The notes under the pieces are model-generated. The model did not search any database. It was not told the DNA's origin and worked only from the letters and a program-made list of their open reading frames with translations. From an uncultured Bacteroidota bacterium (GTDB taxonomy: Bacteria; Bacteroidota; Bacteroidia; Flavobacteriales; Flavobacteriaceae), in assembly GCA_902598295.1 (NCBI GenBank), contig CACKBA010000010.1, positions 1 through 51,144 on the forward strand: a stretch of 51,144 bases of DNA. The letters run 5' to 3'. This document shows positions 9,464 to 18,900 of this stretch, piece by piece (the first letter of the stretch is position 1; every line of letters starts with the position of its first letter). The translations under genes were made by a program, and so were the position numbers.

Positions 9464-9781
9464 ATGGCAGTAGAAATTACAGACGCAAACTTTGAAGAAT
9501 TAGTGTTAAAATCTGACAAACCCGTTCTTGTTGATTTCTGGGCTGAATGGTGTGGACCATGTAGAATGTTAGGTCCAATTATCGAGGATTTAAGTGATGA
9601 TTTTGCAGACAAAGCAGTCATTGGAAAACTTGATGTAGATTCAAATCAGCAGTTTGCAGCACAGTTTGGTGTCAGAAATATTCCTACTGTTTTAGTTTTC
9701 AAGGATGGAGAAATGGTCAATAGACAAGTTGGGGTTGCTCAAAAAAGTGTCTATGCTGATTTCCTCAATGCCTTAATATAA
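9464..9781 (+). CDS. trxA: Thioredoxin
   Basis: A 105-aa cytoplasmic thioredoxin, full length for the family. The active site is WAEWCGPCRM with redox cysteines C30 and C33, and the cis-proline loop is RNIPTVLVF. There is no signal peptide. A TATTTTTG box (9443-9450) lies just upstream but has no TTG at 19 bases, so an own promoter is possible, not proven. The dnaE-trxA order is common in flavobacteria as I recall. tRNA-Asp begins 6 bases after its stop and may be processed from the same transcript. Confidence 0.97.
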   Translation: MAVEITDANFEELVLKSDKPVLVDFWAEWCGPCRMLGPIIEDLSDDFADKAVIGKLDVDSNQQFAAQFGVRNIPTVLVFKDGEMVNRQVGVAQKSVYADFLNALI

Positions 9782-9787
9782 TTTATT

Positions 9788-9862
9788 GGTCTGGTAGTTC
9801 AGTCTGGTTAGAATACATGCCTGTCACGCATGGGGTCGCGGGTTCGAGTCCCGTCCAGACCG
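9788..9862 (+). tRNA. tRNA-Asp (GTC anticodon)
   Basis: The acceptor arms GGTCTGG (9788-9794) and CCAGACC (9855-9861) pair perfectly, followed by discriminator G (9862), the identity base of tRNA-Asp. The anticodon loop CTGTCAC gives GTC, and the T arm GCGGGTTCGAGTCCCGT is canonical. CCA is not encoded. The 3' end points into the accessory block, making it a possible integration site. Confidence 0.97.
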
Positions 9863-9870
9863 CAAAACAA

Positions 9871-9900
9871 CCCTCAAATTAATCGTTTGGGGGTTTTTTT
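9871..9900. terminator. Bidirectional Rho-independent terminator
   Basis: CCCTCAAA (9871-9878) pairs with TTTGGGGG (9886-9893) around a 7-base loop, followed by a run of seven T on the plus strand, ending the dnaE/trxA/tRNA-Asp side. The minus strand has a weaker TTGTTTT tail and closes the convergent gene whose stop codon (9899-9901) touches the T run. Confidence 0.85.
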
Positions 9901-10558
9901 ATTCGTCTTTTGTAAAAATATATGCATGTGAAGCCTTACCTGAATTATCTAAATAATCTACAATTTTGAGCTCCTTTCCCTTGTAGAAGAATTTATCACA
10001 AAAATCCCAATCACCAACAGGACTTTCTATACAACCAGTTGTTACAGAAAAATCTTCAGGTTTTATTTCATCATCACTTTCAAATTCAAAATAGAATAAG
10101 CCACCTTTACCCTCATCAATGTGTAGAACTATATTGTCAGCAATATCATAATCATAAGGTGGTTCTGCATATTTTTTGGAAAGTTCATCAACGGGTGTTT
10201 CACCAGGAACACAAACAATGTTGGTGTAATCATCAAAATCTTCATTAATATCATAATGATTAGAACACTCTTTCAAACTCCATTCTTTTATTGGTTTTGA
10301 TGTATTATCGTTTAATTCAGTATTACCATCAAATAAAAAAAACTTGGTATCATCGTCATACCAAAATGGTTTTTCATTTCTAAAAAGATCAGGTTCATGA
10401 ATATCTCTAATATTTTCTGTAAAATAATCATACAATTCCCAGGTATTTTCTGGATTATCCAATAATATATCGCTTACTGATTCTACATCTTTTTCCCCAA
10501 CTGAGTGCGCGCTTGCATCCATCATCCAACCATAAACCTCCAATCTATATTTCTTCAT
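9899..10558 (-). CDS. Acidic protein of unknown function, paralogue of the gene at 27407
   Basis: A 219-aa cytoplasmic, strongly acidic protein rich in Asp, Glu and aromatics; no signal, membrane segment or catalytic motif that I recognise. Its C-terminal part (FEFESDDEIKPEDFS, then a TG pair, then DKFFYKGKEL) lines up with the C-terminal part of the protein at 27407-27964 (FEIETDKKITFEDFS, then TG, then EDFYLNNKKL), and both begin with a MKxYxxxxxG strand. That pattern suggests one family present at both ends of the accessory block. It starts 14 bases after the gene at 10573-11067, so the two form a minus-strand pair. Real coding is supported by length, composition and the paralogue. Confidence 0.75.
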   Translation of the reverse strand: MKKYRLEVYGWMMDASAHSVGEKDVESVSDILLDNPENTWELYDYFTENIRDIHEPDLFRNEKPFWYDDDTKFFLFDGNTELNDNTSKPIKEWSLKECSNHYDINEDFDDYTNIVCVPGETPVDELSKKYAEPPYDYDIADNIVLHIDEGKGGLFYFEFESDDEIKPEDFSVTTGCIESPVGDWDFCDKFFYKGKELKIVDYLDNSGKASHAYIFTKDE

Positions 10559-10572
10559 GAATATTTAATTTA

Positions 10573-11067
10573 TTAATTAAAACTTTCATTGTATATAGCA
10601 ATATAATCATAATTTATTTGCACGCTGGGTATAAGTTCTGTTCCTTTTATAGTTTCTAAATCTTCCCAAAGCGGTACACCATTCATTCTGTTGGTGGATG
10701 AGTATGAGGGCGAAACGGAATACATAATTGTTCCTTTTTTAAATGTCTTGGGAGTAAAGTGATGATTTGATTTATTTACTTCTTTTAAAAGAATAAATTT
10801 ATTAGGAAAATTTTTATAAACTAAAATGTGACTTTTTTTAAGCTCAACGTACAAGTTAAAGAACGAACGTAAAATAAATAGAATCGTATTTTTATCCCCT
10901 TCATTGACAACAATTTTAAATGTTAAGTCATCATCATTTAAATTTTTAAAATATTTTTCTGATAGCACACTGAATTCATCAACAGAAACCCTCATTTTAA
11001 GTCGTCTCGACTTAATATCTCTCTTGATTCCATCATTTACACACTTATAAAACTCTTGAAATGACAT
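10573..11067 (-). CDS. Hypothetical protein
   Basis: A 164-aa protein I do not recognise. The N-terminus is basic (GIKRDIKSRRLKMR) and the middle has alternating hydrophobic strands (FKIVVNEGD, TILFILRSFFNLYVEL, HILVYKNFPNKFILL). There is no signal peptide or clear membrane helix. It lies upstream of the acidic protein at 9899-10558 and is divergent from the STAND-like gene at 11136, with 68 bases between the starts that must contain both promoters; I see no perfect TAnnTTTG there. No function is proposed. Confidence 0.65.
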   Translation of the reverse strand: MSFQEFYKCVNDGIKRDIKSRRLKMRVSVDEFSVLSEKYFKNLNDDDLTFKIVVNEGDKNTILFILRSFFNLYVELKKSHILVYKNFPNKFILLKEVNKSNHHFTPKTFKKGTIMYSVSPSYSSTNRMNGVPLWEDLETIKGTELIPSVQINYDYIAIYNESFN

Positions 11068-11135
11068 AGATTTAATTCTCTTTATATTATATTTTCTAAT
11101 AATTATTTTAAATTTAGTGATACAACTCCAAGGAT

Positions 11136-14100
11136 TTGAAATATTATTTAAATTTTTTACTTATAATTTTTTCTTTTAATCTATTCTCAAATGAGACAAT
11201 GGTTTCAAGAGAGGATTCCTTAAAAATTGAAAAATTTAAAAATCATGTTAATACCCTCCAATATATTTCTAGGCAAAACTATAACAATGAGTATTTTCTT
11301 GATTTAGCCTTAGAGTATGTAGATTCTATTCAACAAATTAATATTGATAATGATTATGCTATCGACATTAAAAAAAGCATATTGTTAACTAAAAATACAA
11401 TCTCAAATAATGTAATAAGCAAAATAGAGTTTTTTGAATTTTATTCTGGATTACCACATTATTATGGATTTGTTGATGATGCCATTGAATATGCATATGA
11501 TGATGCATTATCTCAATTGTTAAATACAAGGTATCGTGTACTTGGAAATATTCCATTATCTGAATCAGGCATAACATCCATACTAATCAGAGAAGATTGT
11601 GACGATGAAACATTTGAAATTATAAATCAGACGTTAATTTCAAATACTAATCATAAAATACTGCAAAAGAATCATTTATTTGAAATTTTTGGAATTGATA
11701 AAACTACTCAGATATTAAATGGATCTTTAGCAGCTGAGGATGCAGAAAAAATAATTGAGCATTTCAAGTTAGATAGAATTGGTATTTTTTTGATTGATAA
11801 TATTGATATTATTGATGATAAAATTTGGTTAGTTAATACCGATTTCAAAACATATGAAAAATCCCAAGGATTCCTTGAATCAATTTTTGCAAAAGGTTAT
11901 ACAGTAGACAAAAGGGATTTACCACTATTCTTTGAACTGTTACTTATTCTAATTTTTGCAATAATTTTTGTTTCATTATCCTATGGATTTTCTTTGACAT
12001 TTATTAATAGAAAAAATATTTTAATCTCGTCCAGTGATTTAAATCGTGATTTTATTTTTTCTGTAATAAACAAAGTAAAATACGTAGCTCTTTATTTCTT
12101 CCTTCCAATTATTTTATCATTTTTAATGATTTATGTATGCTCATTTATAATACCAAATGCTGATGTTGACATTGGTGAGATAAATGTTACTGTTTGGATT
12201 TTGTCACTTACTATTTTAATGAGTTTTTTACCTATAGTTTTAAATTTATTTGTTGTTAATAGACTTGATATTGATGGTTTTCACACTACATTAGGTTATA
12301 CATTTTTTGCAAATTCATGTCTTTATGCGACATATTTCCCCATTCTCATCTTCTATTTTATTAAGTACGAAACTTACCCAATCCTAATTCATGTTTTACT
12401 GATATTTGTTACCCTACTTATCGGAAACCTTTTAGGGAAATCGTATTTCCAATATGGTTTTGCTACAAAAAATACCTATAAAAAAAGACAAGCAGTTACT
12501 GGATTAATTTTAGGTCTGATTGCATTAATAATCTTTAATAGAATCATAATTTATGAAATTTCAATCCAAAACTTATTAATCAGTTTCATTGTAATTGCCC
12601 CAATATCAATATTGAACCATATTTTGGATAATTACTTAGAAAAATTATTTGAAAAAAAATCAAAAACATCTAAGGAAACTCAAATTCTAGATAAAGTTAA
12701 ATATGTCAAAAGCGTAATGAATCCTGGAAAATTAATCTACAATACAGTAGAAAATCAAATGTCTGATGATGATTTAGATATAATGATAATTAATGCACCT
12801 ATGGGTATCGGTAAAACAAGAAGTATCAAGGAAGCTATGAAAAATCACTTTACGGAAGAAAATGGGTGGTTAGTTCGTTATGGAGATTGTGATGAGATAC
12901 AAGACGAAACTGCTATTTCATTTGAACCTTTTCTGGAGGCTTTTAAAAAAGAACTTGGTGAAACCTGGAATAGTCGATCTGAAGCAACAGATAAAATAAC
13001 TAAAAAGATTATAAATGTTGCTACTGAAACAACTGGTGTGCCTATCGAATTTTCAAATTTTAAGAGCAGTTCTAAAAAAACCATGAATGAAATTTCATTA
13101 GCAATAATGGATAAACTTGTAAGTAGTGATAAAAAAGTTTTATTTGTAATGGAGGATGTTCATTGGATTGATCCTGAAACATTGACATTACTTAAACATT
13201 TTATAAAGACTGTAAACAGAAATAGTTTCCTTAGACAAAACATGTGTATTATAATAACAGTTCGCTCATGGAAAAAAGGGATAAAAGAATCCTATCGAGG
13301 ATTAAATTATGATGAACTTAAAAATGAACTTAAAAATTTAGATAATAAAACAACTAATCCATTTGAATTACACGATTTGTTGGATATCAATTCTTTTAAT
13401 CTTGTAGATTTTGTTAAAAACTTAAGCATTGAGGATAATAAATTTAGAATTGCGAGTAGTTCAATGAACCAAATTAACAGTTTATTTAACGATTATAATA
13501 AACAACTAAAATCAGAGAATGGAAAACTAACCCCTTTGTATGTTTTTAAAGTTTTGGAGTCATGGATCTCAGATGGAACCTTAAAGTATAGTCCAGATGG
13601 TTATCTTTTAACCAAAAGTGTGGATATTGAATCTCTACCGCCAGATGAGGATGTTGATAGTTATTACCACACCGTTTTTGACTCGTTTGATCCGAAGTGG
13701 AGAAGAATCCTTGAAAGCGCCTCTGTTATAGGAAATAAGTTTGATGCTGATATATTGGCTCAGGTCTGGGGTTATAAACTGTTGGATGTTTTAGATTTTT
13801 TGGAAACGGCAGTGAATAAAAACCTTCTAATTGATGTTTCCAGTCAAGATAATTTTTATGAATTCAAGGATAAAAGAATCGTTAGTGCCTTGAAGTCATA
13901 TTTTAAAGATGCCAACATAAAGAGTGATGGTGAAAAGCAAATTGTAATTGAATACAATAAAAGATACTTGGAGCTACAATTAGAAATTATTAAAAATCCT
14001 GAAAAACATTCTACGGAAGATATACTTAAAGTAGTAAGAAGAATGCTAACTCTCAGTTCGATTGAATTTTACAGGACTAACTGTAATAAACTTATTTTAG

Positions 14101-15977
14101 ATGTTGTTTGTAGATATTTATATTCAAGAAAATTGGAAAAACTTGATGCGTTTGCAAATTTACTGCAGAAGAAAAATTTCATTGAGCTTGCGGATTTATT
14201 AAAAAAGTTGAGAATAATAGCAGATGACGTAAATTTTTCATTTGTCGATAAAAGAAAAATATTAGATGAATTAGTTGATGAAGAAAAGAGAAAATCTAAA
14301 ATCCCTTTGCCTGTTGGAATTAATACTGATCAATTATCTGATGATTTAAGACTGTTGATTGTTTTAAATGGACAGATTATGAATACCTCAGATAAAGCAA
14401 TTGTAACAACTGCCAATGCTGGATTTACAGATGATAAGTTTAACAGTTTTATTCCAACACTAAATAAGTTTCCCTCAAAGTTAAATGGTCTTTCATTAAT
14501 ATATTTTATAAAAGAATTCGGTCACATAAACCTGTCACTGGATGACCAAGTCGAATTAATCATTTCGGGAGGTTATGAAGAGAAACAAAAATTAATTGAA
14601 AAAGAGCAAAAAGTTTTGTTCCAAGAATCTTTAGATCTATTAAAAAACACAAAGTTTCATCGTCAAGCACTTAATGAATATAAATTGTGGGAAATTGAAA
14701 AACTTTCTAATAATTTGAGTGAATCCAAGGAACTAATTGATGAAATTTTTGATAAATACAAAAATCTCATCAAGAGTGTAAAAATGGAGAATTCAAAGTT
14801 TATGTATGACTGTATTAATAGTTACCTGAATTTTTGTCACTTAAATTATAAAGATGGTATCAAATCTATCGAGGTATTTAAGTTATATAATGAAAGGTTA
14901 AAAACTGATGGGCAAGTTACTGAGGAATGGGTTTTAACATTTATCAAATTTATTATAAGTAGATGTTCAGGGAAATCAAAAAATAGGTATTATAATTTTG
15001 AGTCTGGTGAATCATGGTGGTCGATTACTAACTCTATATCATCCTTCATCACCTCCGCCATAAGACCCGGAAAATTATATATTGACCAAAATCCAAAAAT
15101 TGCTGATAAAAACTTTGGTGATACAAATAGTTTTTTAGAAAAAATCTTGGATGAAGGTTCTGTAACAAAAGCTTCAATGTGGTTTTTGGATGCAAAAAAA
15201 CTGCATTATCTTTCAAAAAAGGACTTTAACAATTATAAAAAATTACAATTGAATTATCTCAATATATTAGATAAATTCATAAGTGAGGATTCCAATGAAT
15301 ATAATAAAGCATGCATTAGTATTTCAGATAATTTAGAATTGCTTACAGAATACGAACCAAATTGCCCAAATTTTTACAATGACTGTATTACTGTAAGTAA
15401 AAAAGCAATTCACTATTTATTGTCTAAGGAAAGAGATTATAAAGAACTGGGGTCAAGTTTTCACGTACATGCTGAGTTAGCAGATCAATATCAAAAAATC
15501 TCTAATTTATATTTAAAATTGAATTTATCAAAAGATGCTCTTAATTATAATCGAAAAGCTTTGGATTCACACAAAAAAAACTTCGAGGATAAAATTCCTG
15601 ATAATTGGGATTTTATCAATGAAGAATTAATCCCGTTATCAAAAGATTCCAAGAAATTGTTCTATACAAAGTTTGGAACTGAGAAAACATCAATTATTGG
15701 TTATGGTTTATGTTTTTTAAACCAGGCTAGGTGTTTGTCATTGCAAAAAAAATATGATGAAGCAGTAAAAATGATTGATAAAGCTTGTCACTATTATCAC
15801 ATTGTTCCTGAACTATATAACTTTAGTCAACTTGAAAAGGGAATAAATCTAGTTCTAAATAAATCAAATACTGGTAAAAAATTGATTAAAGATTCACTAT
15901 TAAAGTTAGAAAAATTAAATATTCAATTTAAAAAATCTGAAATCGAACTTGTAAAAAAAGCAAAAAAATATCTTTAA
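11136..15977 (+). CDS. Membrane-anchored STAND-like ATPase: signal peptide, CsgG-like outer domain, 7 TM, AAA_16-type ATPase, helical repeats
   Basis: A 1613-aa protein. A signal peptide covers residues 1-19. Residues 20-262 are extracytoplasmic; 140-245 have the pattern of CsgG/FlgO/TolB-N-like domains (HKILQKNHLFEIFG, then EHFKLDRIGIFLI), an inference by eye. Seven hydrophobic segments follow at about 264-287, 314-339, 353-375, 385-409, 413-434, 453-474 and 477-495, which places the rest in the cytoplasm. The ATPase has Walker A APMGIGKT (554-561), Walker B VLFVMEDVHWID (668-679) and IIITVRSW (705-712). At 840-920 a winged-helix-like stretch (RRILESASVIGNKFDADIL) is typical of AAA_16/MalT-type STAND ATPases. 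The remaining 700 residues are helical, with TPR-like repeats at 1440-1560. The start is TTG: the next ATG (codon 22) would lose the signal peptide. The TPR gene follows after 9 bases. Confidence 0.85.
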   Translation: MKYYLNFLLIIFSFNLFSNETMVSREDSLKIEKFKNHVNTLQYISRQNYNNEYFLDLALEYVDSIQQINIDNDYAIDIKKSILLTKNTISNNVISKIEFFEFYSGLPHYYGFVDDAIEYAYDDALSQLLNTRYRVLGNIPLSESGITSILIREDCDDETFEIINQTLISNTNHKILQKNHLFEIFGIDKTTQILNGSLAAEDAEKIIEHFKLDRIGIFLIDNIDIIDDKIWLVNTDFKTYEKSQGFLESIFAKGYTVDKRDLPLFFELLLILIFAIIFVSLSYGFSLTFINRKNILISSSDLNRDFIFSVINKVKYVALYFFLPIILSFLMIYVCSFIIPNADVDIGEINVTVWILSLTILMSFLPIVLNLFVVNRLDIDGFHTTLGYTFFANSCLYATYFPILIFYFIKYETYPILIHVLLIFVTLLIGNLLGKSYFQYGFATKNTYKKRQAVTGLILGLIALIIFNRIIIYEISIQNLLISFIVIAPISILNHILDNYLEKLFEKKSKTSKETQILDKVKYVKSVMNPGKLIYNTVENQMSDDDLDIMIINAPMGIGKTRSIKEAMKNHFTEENGWLVRYGDCDEIQDETAISFEPFLEAFKKELGETWNSRSEATDKITKKIINVATETTGVPIEFSNFKSSSKKTMNEISLAIMDKLVSSDKKVLFVMEDVHWIDPETLTLLKHFIKTVNRNSFLRQNMCIIITVRSWKKGIKESYRGLNYDELKNELKNLDNKTTNPFELHDLLDINSFNLVDFVKNLSIEDNKFRIASSSMNQINSLFNDYNKQLKSENGKLTPLYVFKVLESWISDGTLKYSPDGYLLTKSVDIESLPPDEDVDSYYHTVFDSFDPKWRRILESASVIGNKFDADILAQVWGYKLLDVLDFLETAVNKNLLIDVSSQDNFYEFKDKRIVSALKSYFKDANIKSDGEKQIVIEYNKRYLELQLEIIKNPEKHSTEDILKVVRRMLTLSSIEFYRTNCNKLILDVVCRYLYSRKLEKLDAFANLLQKKNFIELADLLKKLRIIADDVNFSFVDKRKILDELVDEEKRKSKIPLPVGINTDQLSDDLRLLIVLNGQIMNTSDKAIVTTANAGFTDDKFNSFIPTLNKFPSKLNGLSLIYFIKEFGHINLSLDDQVELIISGGYEEKQKLIEKEQKVLFQESLDLLKNTKFHRQALNEYKLWEIEKLSNNLSESKELIDEIFDKYKNLIKSVKMENSKFMYDCINSYLNFCHLNYKDGIKSIEVFKLYNERLKTDGQVTEEWVLTFIKFIISRCSGKSKNRYYNFESGESWWSITNSISSFITSAIRPGKLYIDQNPKIADKNFGDTNSFLEKILDEGSVTKASMWFLDAKKLHYLSKKDFNNYKKLQLNYLNILDKFISEDSNEYNKACISISDNLELLTEYEPNCPNFYNDCITVSKKAIHYLLSKERDYKELGSSFHVHAELADQYQKISNLYLKLNLSKDALNYNRKALDSHKKNFEDKIPDNWDFINEELIPLSKDSKKLFYTKFGTEKTSIIGYGLCFLNQARCLSLQKKYDEAVKMIDKACHYYHIVPELYNFSQLEKGINLVLNKSNTGKKLIKDSLLKLEKLNIQFKKSEIELVKKAKKYL

Positions 15978-15986
15978 TAAAGAAAA

Positions 15987-18900
15987 ATGAAAACACCAGA
16001 GAAAAAAATTGAGTTTCAATTAGAGGATTTAGACACTAGTCTTTTTGAGGGTTCAGATAAAATCATCAAGGTAAAGGTTGAGGTAGGTTCAGGTGCTTAT
16101 GAAGACCTTATCGTGTTTCATGATGATGTTATGCTACAGTGCACCATGGTTTGGAATACGGGCTCATTTGAGTATGACATTCCGGCCAAAGAACTAATCA
16201 AGATTCTTAAAACTAAGCCTGTGGATAAAATTTGTTCGGCAGATTTAGCAGATTATGATAAAGAGCTAATCAAGGTAGCAGACGGAGAATTAGAGTGTAA
16301 AAAAGTAAATGACATTGAGATTGAAAATGAAAAAGATATTGTTGAATCTCTTAAGGGGACGACATATGAAATAACATCTGCTGATGGGGATGATCTTTAC
16401 ACGTTAATAGATGATCAAATGAAAGACCTCTATAGCAGGGGTGATATTTCTGATTCTGAATATACTTTTCATTCGTTGTTTAGTATGGATTTTTTTGATG
16501 AAGAGCTGGGTAGTCTTTATGTTGATTGGCACTACTGGGAAGGGCTTGAGCGAGGAGCAAAAAAAGCGTATGAAGACGATGACCACGAGCGTGTTGTTGA
16601 TTTATATCAGAATTATTTAAAATACGAAAAAGATATCAGTGTAGAAGACACAAGCGTTTATTGTCTAAGAATAGCTAATTCTTATAAGAGTTTAGAAAAT
16701 CATGATAGAGCAGAAGAGTTCTATAAAAAAGCGATTGATTCAGATAAAAAACATATTGACGCTGTTTACGCTTATTCGAAACTTATTAAGGAGCTTGGTG
16801 ATAGAAATGATGAGGTATTTAAAATACTAAATCAGTGTATAGCAAACAACCCAACCCAACCAACTGGTGAGTTGTCTCTTTATTGGATATATTTAGAGCT
16901 TGGGGAGTTGCACATAGGTTCTGATTCATGGAAAGATGCCTATGAAGCTTATTTAAAGGCCAAGGAATATCAAAACGACGGATTCGTAAACTATAGACTT
17001 GGCACTTGTTGTTATAATCTTGATAAGCCTGAGGAGGCTTATAACTTTTATAAAGAGTCCCAAAAAGAAGACAGGTTTAATGAAGCTACAATTGAGCACA
17101 TAAAAGGAGAGTGTCTAAAGGATTTAGAAAAATATCAAGAGGCTATTGACTGCTATAAAACCTCTATCGATCTAAACAACGAAGAATACATCCCTTATTC
17201 ATACAAATCAATGGGTGTGTGCTATTTAAAGCTGGGTGATTTTTCTAATGCTATAGATTCACTTGATAAAGGGCATAAAGACAAATGGGCTTATCAAAAC
17301 CTTGGAAAAGCATACTTTGGATTAGAAAAATTTGAGACAGCTCTTGAAAATTTTAAAAAAGTAACCGAAATAGACCCAAAATATAAATGGGCGTATCACG
17401 GAACTGGTGATTGTTTATTTCAACTGGAGCAATATGATGATGCGCTAACTGCTTATGAAAGTTTAATTGAAAGAGATGAATATTACTATTTTGATGCAGA
17501 CACATATCACATCCTTATTAATATGTCATTGCTTTATCATTTTAAAGGCGAATTTGAAAAAGCAAATAGGGTTTATAAGTTAGACAATGGATATGCCACA
17601 AGGAAAGATGGTTTGTGGTGGCATTATTGTAAAAAAATGTCTGAACTTGGCAAAAAAGGAGAGCTTTTTACTTCTCCAAAAAACATAAAACTAGTTGATG
17701 ACAAAACAATTGGGGCTATTGATGACAAGTTTTTATTATCAAAGATATTTTATTCTAGGGGCTCGTCCGATATATATTATTATAGTGGTGAAAACCAAGG
17801 AAAACTGAAGTTTGATTTAATGATTTCAGACTTAGACAAAGCTGTGGAGTTAGAGTTAGATGATCATGAGGTTTATTTTGTAAGAGCATCTTGTTTAAGC
17901 GGTATCTTTCATGATCCACCTTATAAAAATGCTCGTCCAAACAATATTTGTGAGAAAGACAAGTCCTTGATTAACATTGATAGAGCCATTGAAGACTTAA
18001 AAAAGTACTTGGAAATTGAAAATGTTGTAAAAGGACATATCCTGCTAATTAAGTGTTACTCTAAAAATAATGATTTAAAAGGCCTAGAGGCGGCGTGTAA
18101 AAATGCTGTGACGAAATTTCCCTCAGATGATTATTTATGGTCTAGTGTGGGGGCGGCGTGGAGTGAAAACAAAGATTACAAAAAATCTTTGGAGGCATAC
18201 AAAAAAGCTGCAGAATTAGATCCAGATTATGCTTTTTCATTTGTACCCCTAGGAGAGGTCTATTTGAAGGTTGGTGATTCAAAAAATGCAATCAAATCCT
18301 ATAAAAAAGCTCAAAGCTTAGATGCTGACAACGAGTTTTTTAATTGGTGTTTGTCAAAAGCCTATTTGTTAGATAACAGGTTAGAATTGGCTCATTCAGA
18401 AATCGTTAAAGCCATAGCGTCTTACTCTGGTGACAAAAAATATTTTATTCAATATGCTAATGTGTGTGGTGAAATCTACAAGGATCGTTTTCCTTTAATG
18501 GGAGAGCTTATGCTTGAATACATAGAGAAGACGTCGCCACAAAACGGAAGAAATGAAGAGAATAAAAAGAAGCACAAAGACTTTTTGAATCTTTGCGACT
18601 CCTTTAATGCAACATATTGTAATGGCTCAGGGCTGATTGTTGTTCCAGAAGACAAAAAACATGCATTAAATGGGTGGTCAAGCGACTCGTGTTTAAATGA
18701 GCTTTTTGAGACGTGGGAGCATTTTAAAGAAAGTGATATTAAAGAATTTATTGAGCATGGCTCGTACAAAACTAAATATCACTTGAGCCGAAATAAAAGT
18801 TTAAACAAAGATCAAATATTGATGCTTTTGGAAAGCGGCTCGTTTAGTGTTTTAGAAAATGCTGCATCAAACAAGCTTGTGGATATAGAGGATATAAAAA

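Noticed and set aside
10039-10248. His/Gln-rich plus-strand frame inside the acidic gene at 9899
   Set aside because: Reverse reading of Asp/Glu codons in the acidic protein; no independent support.
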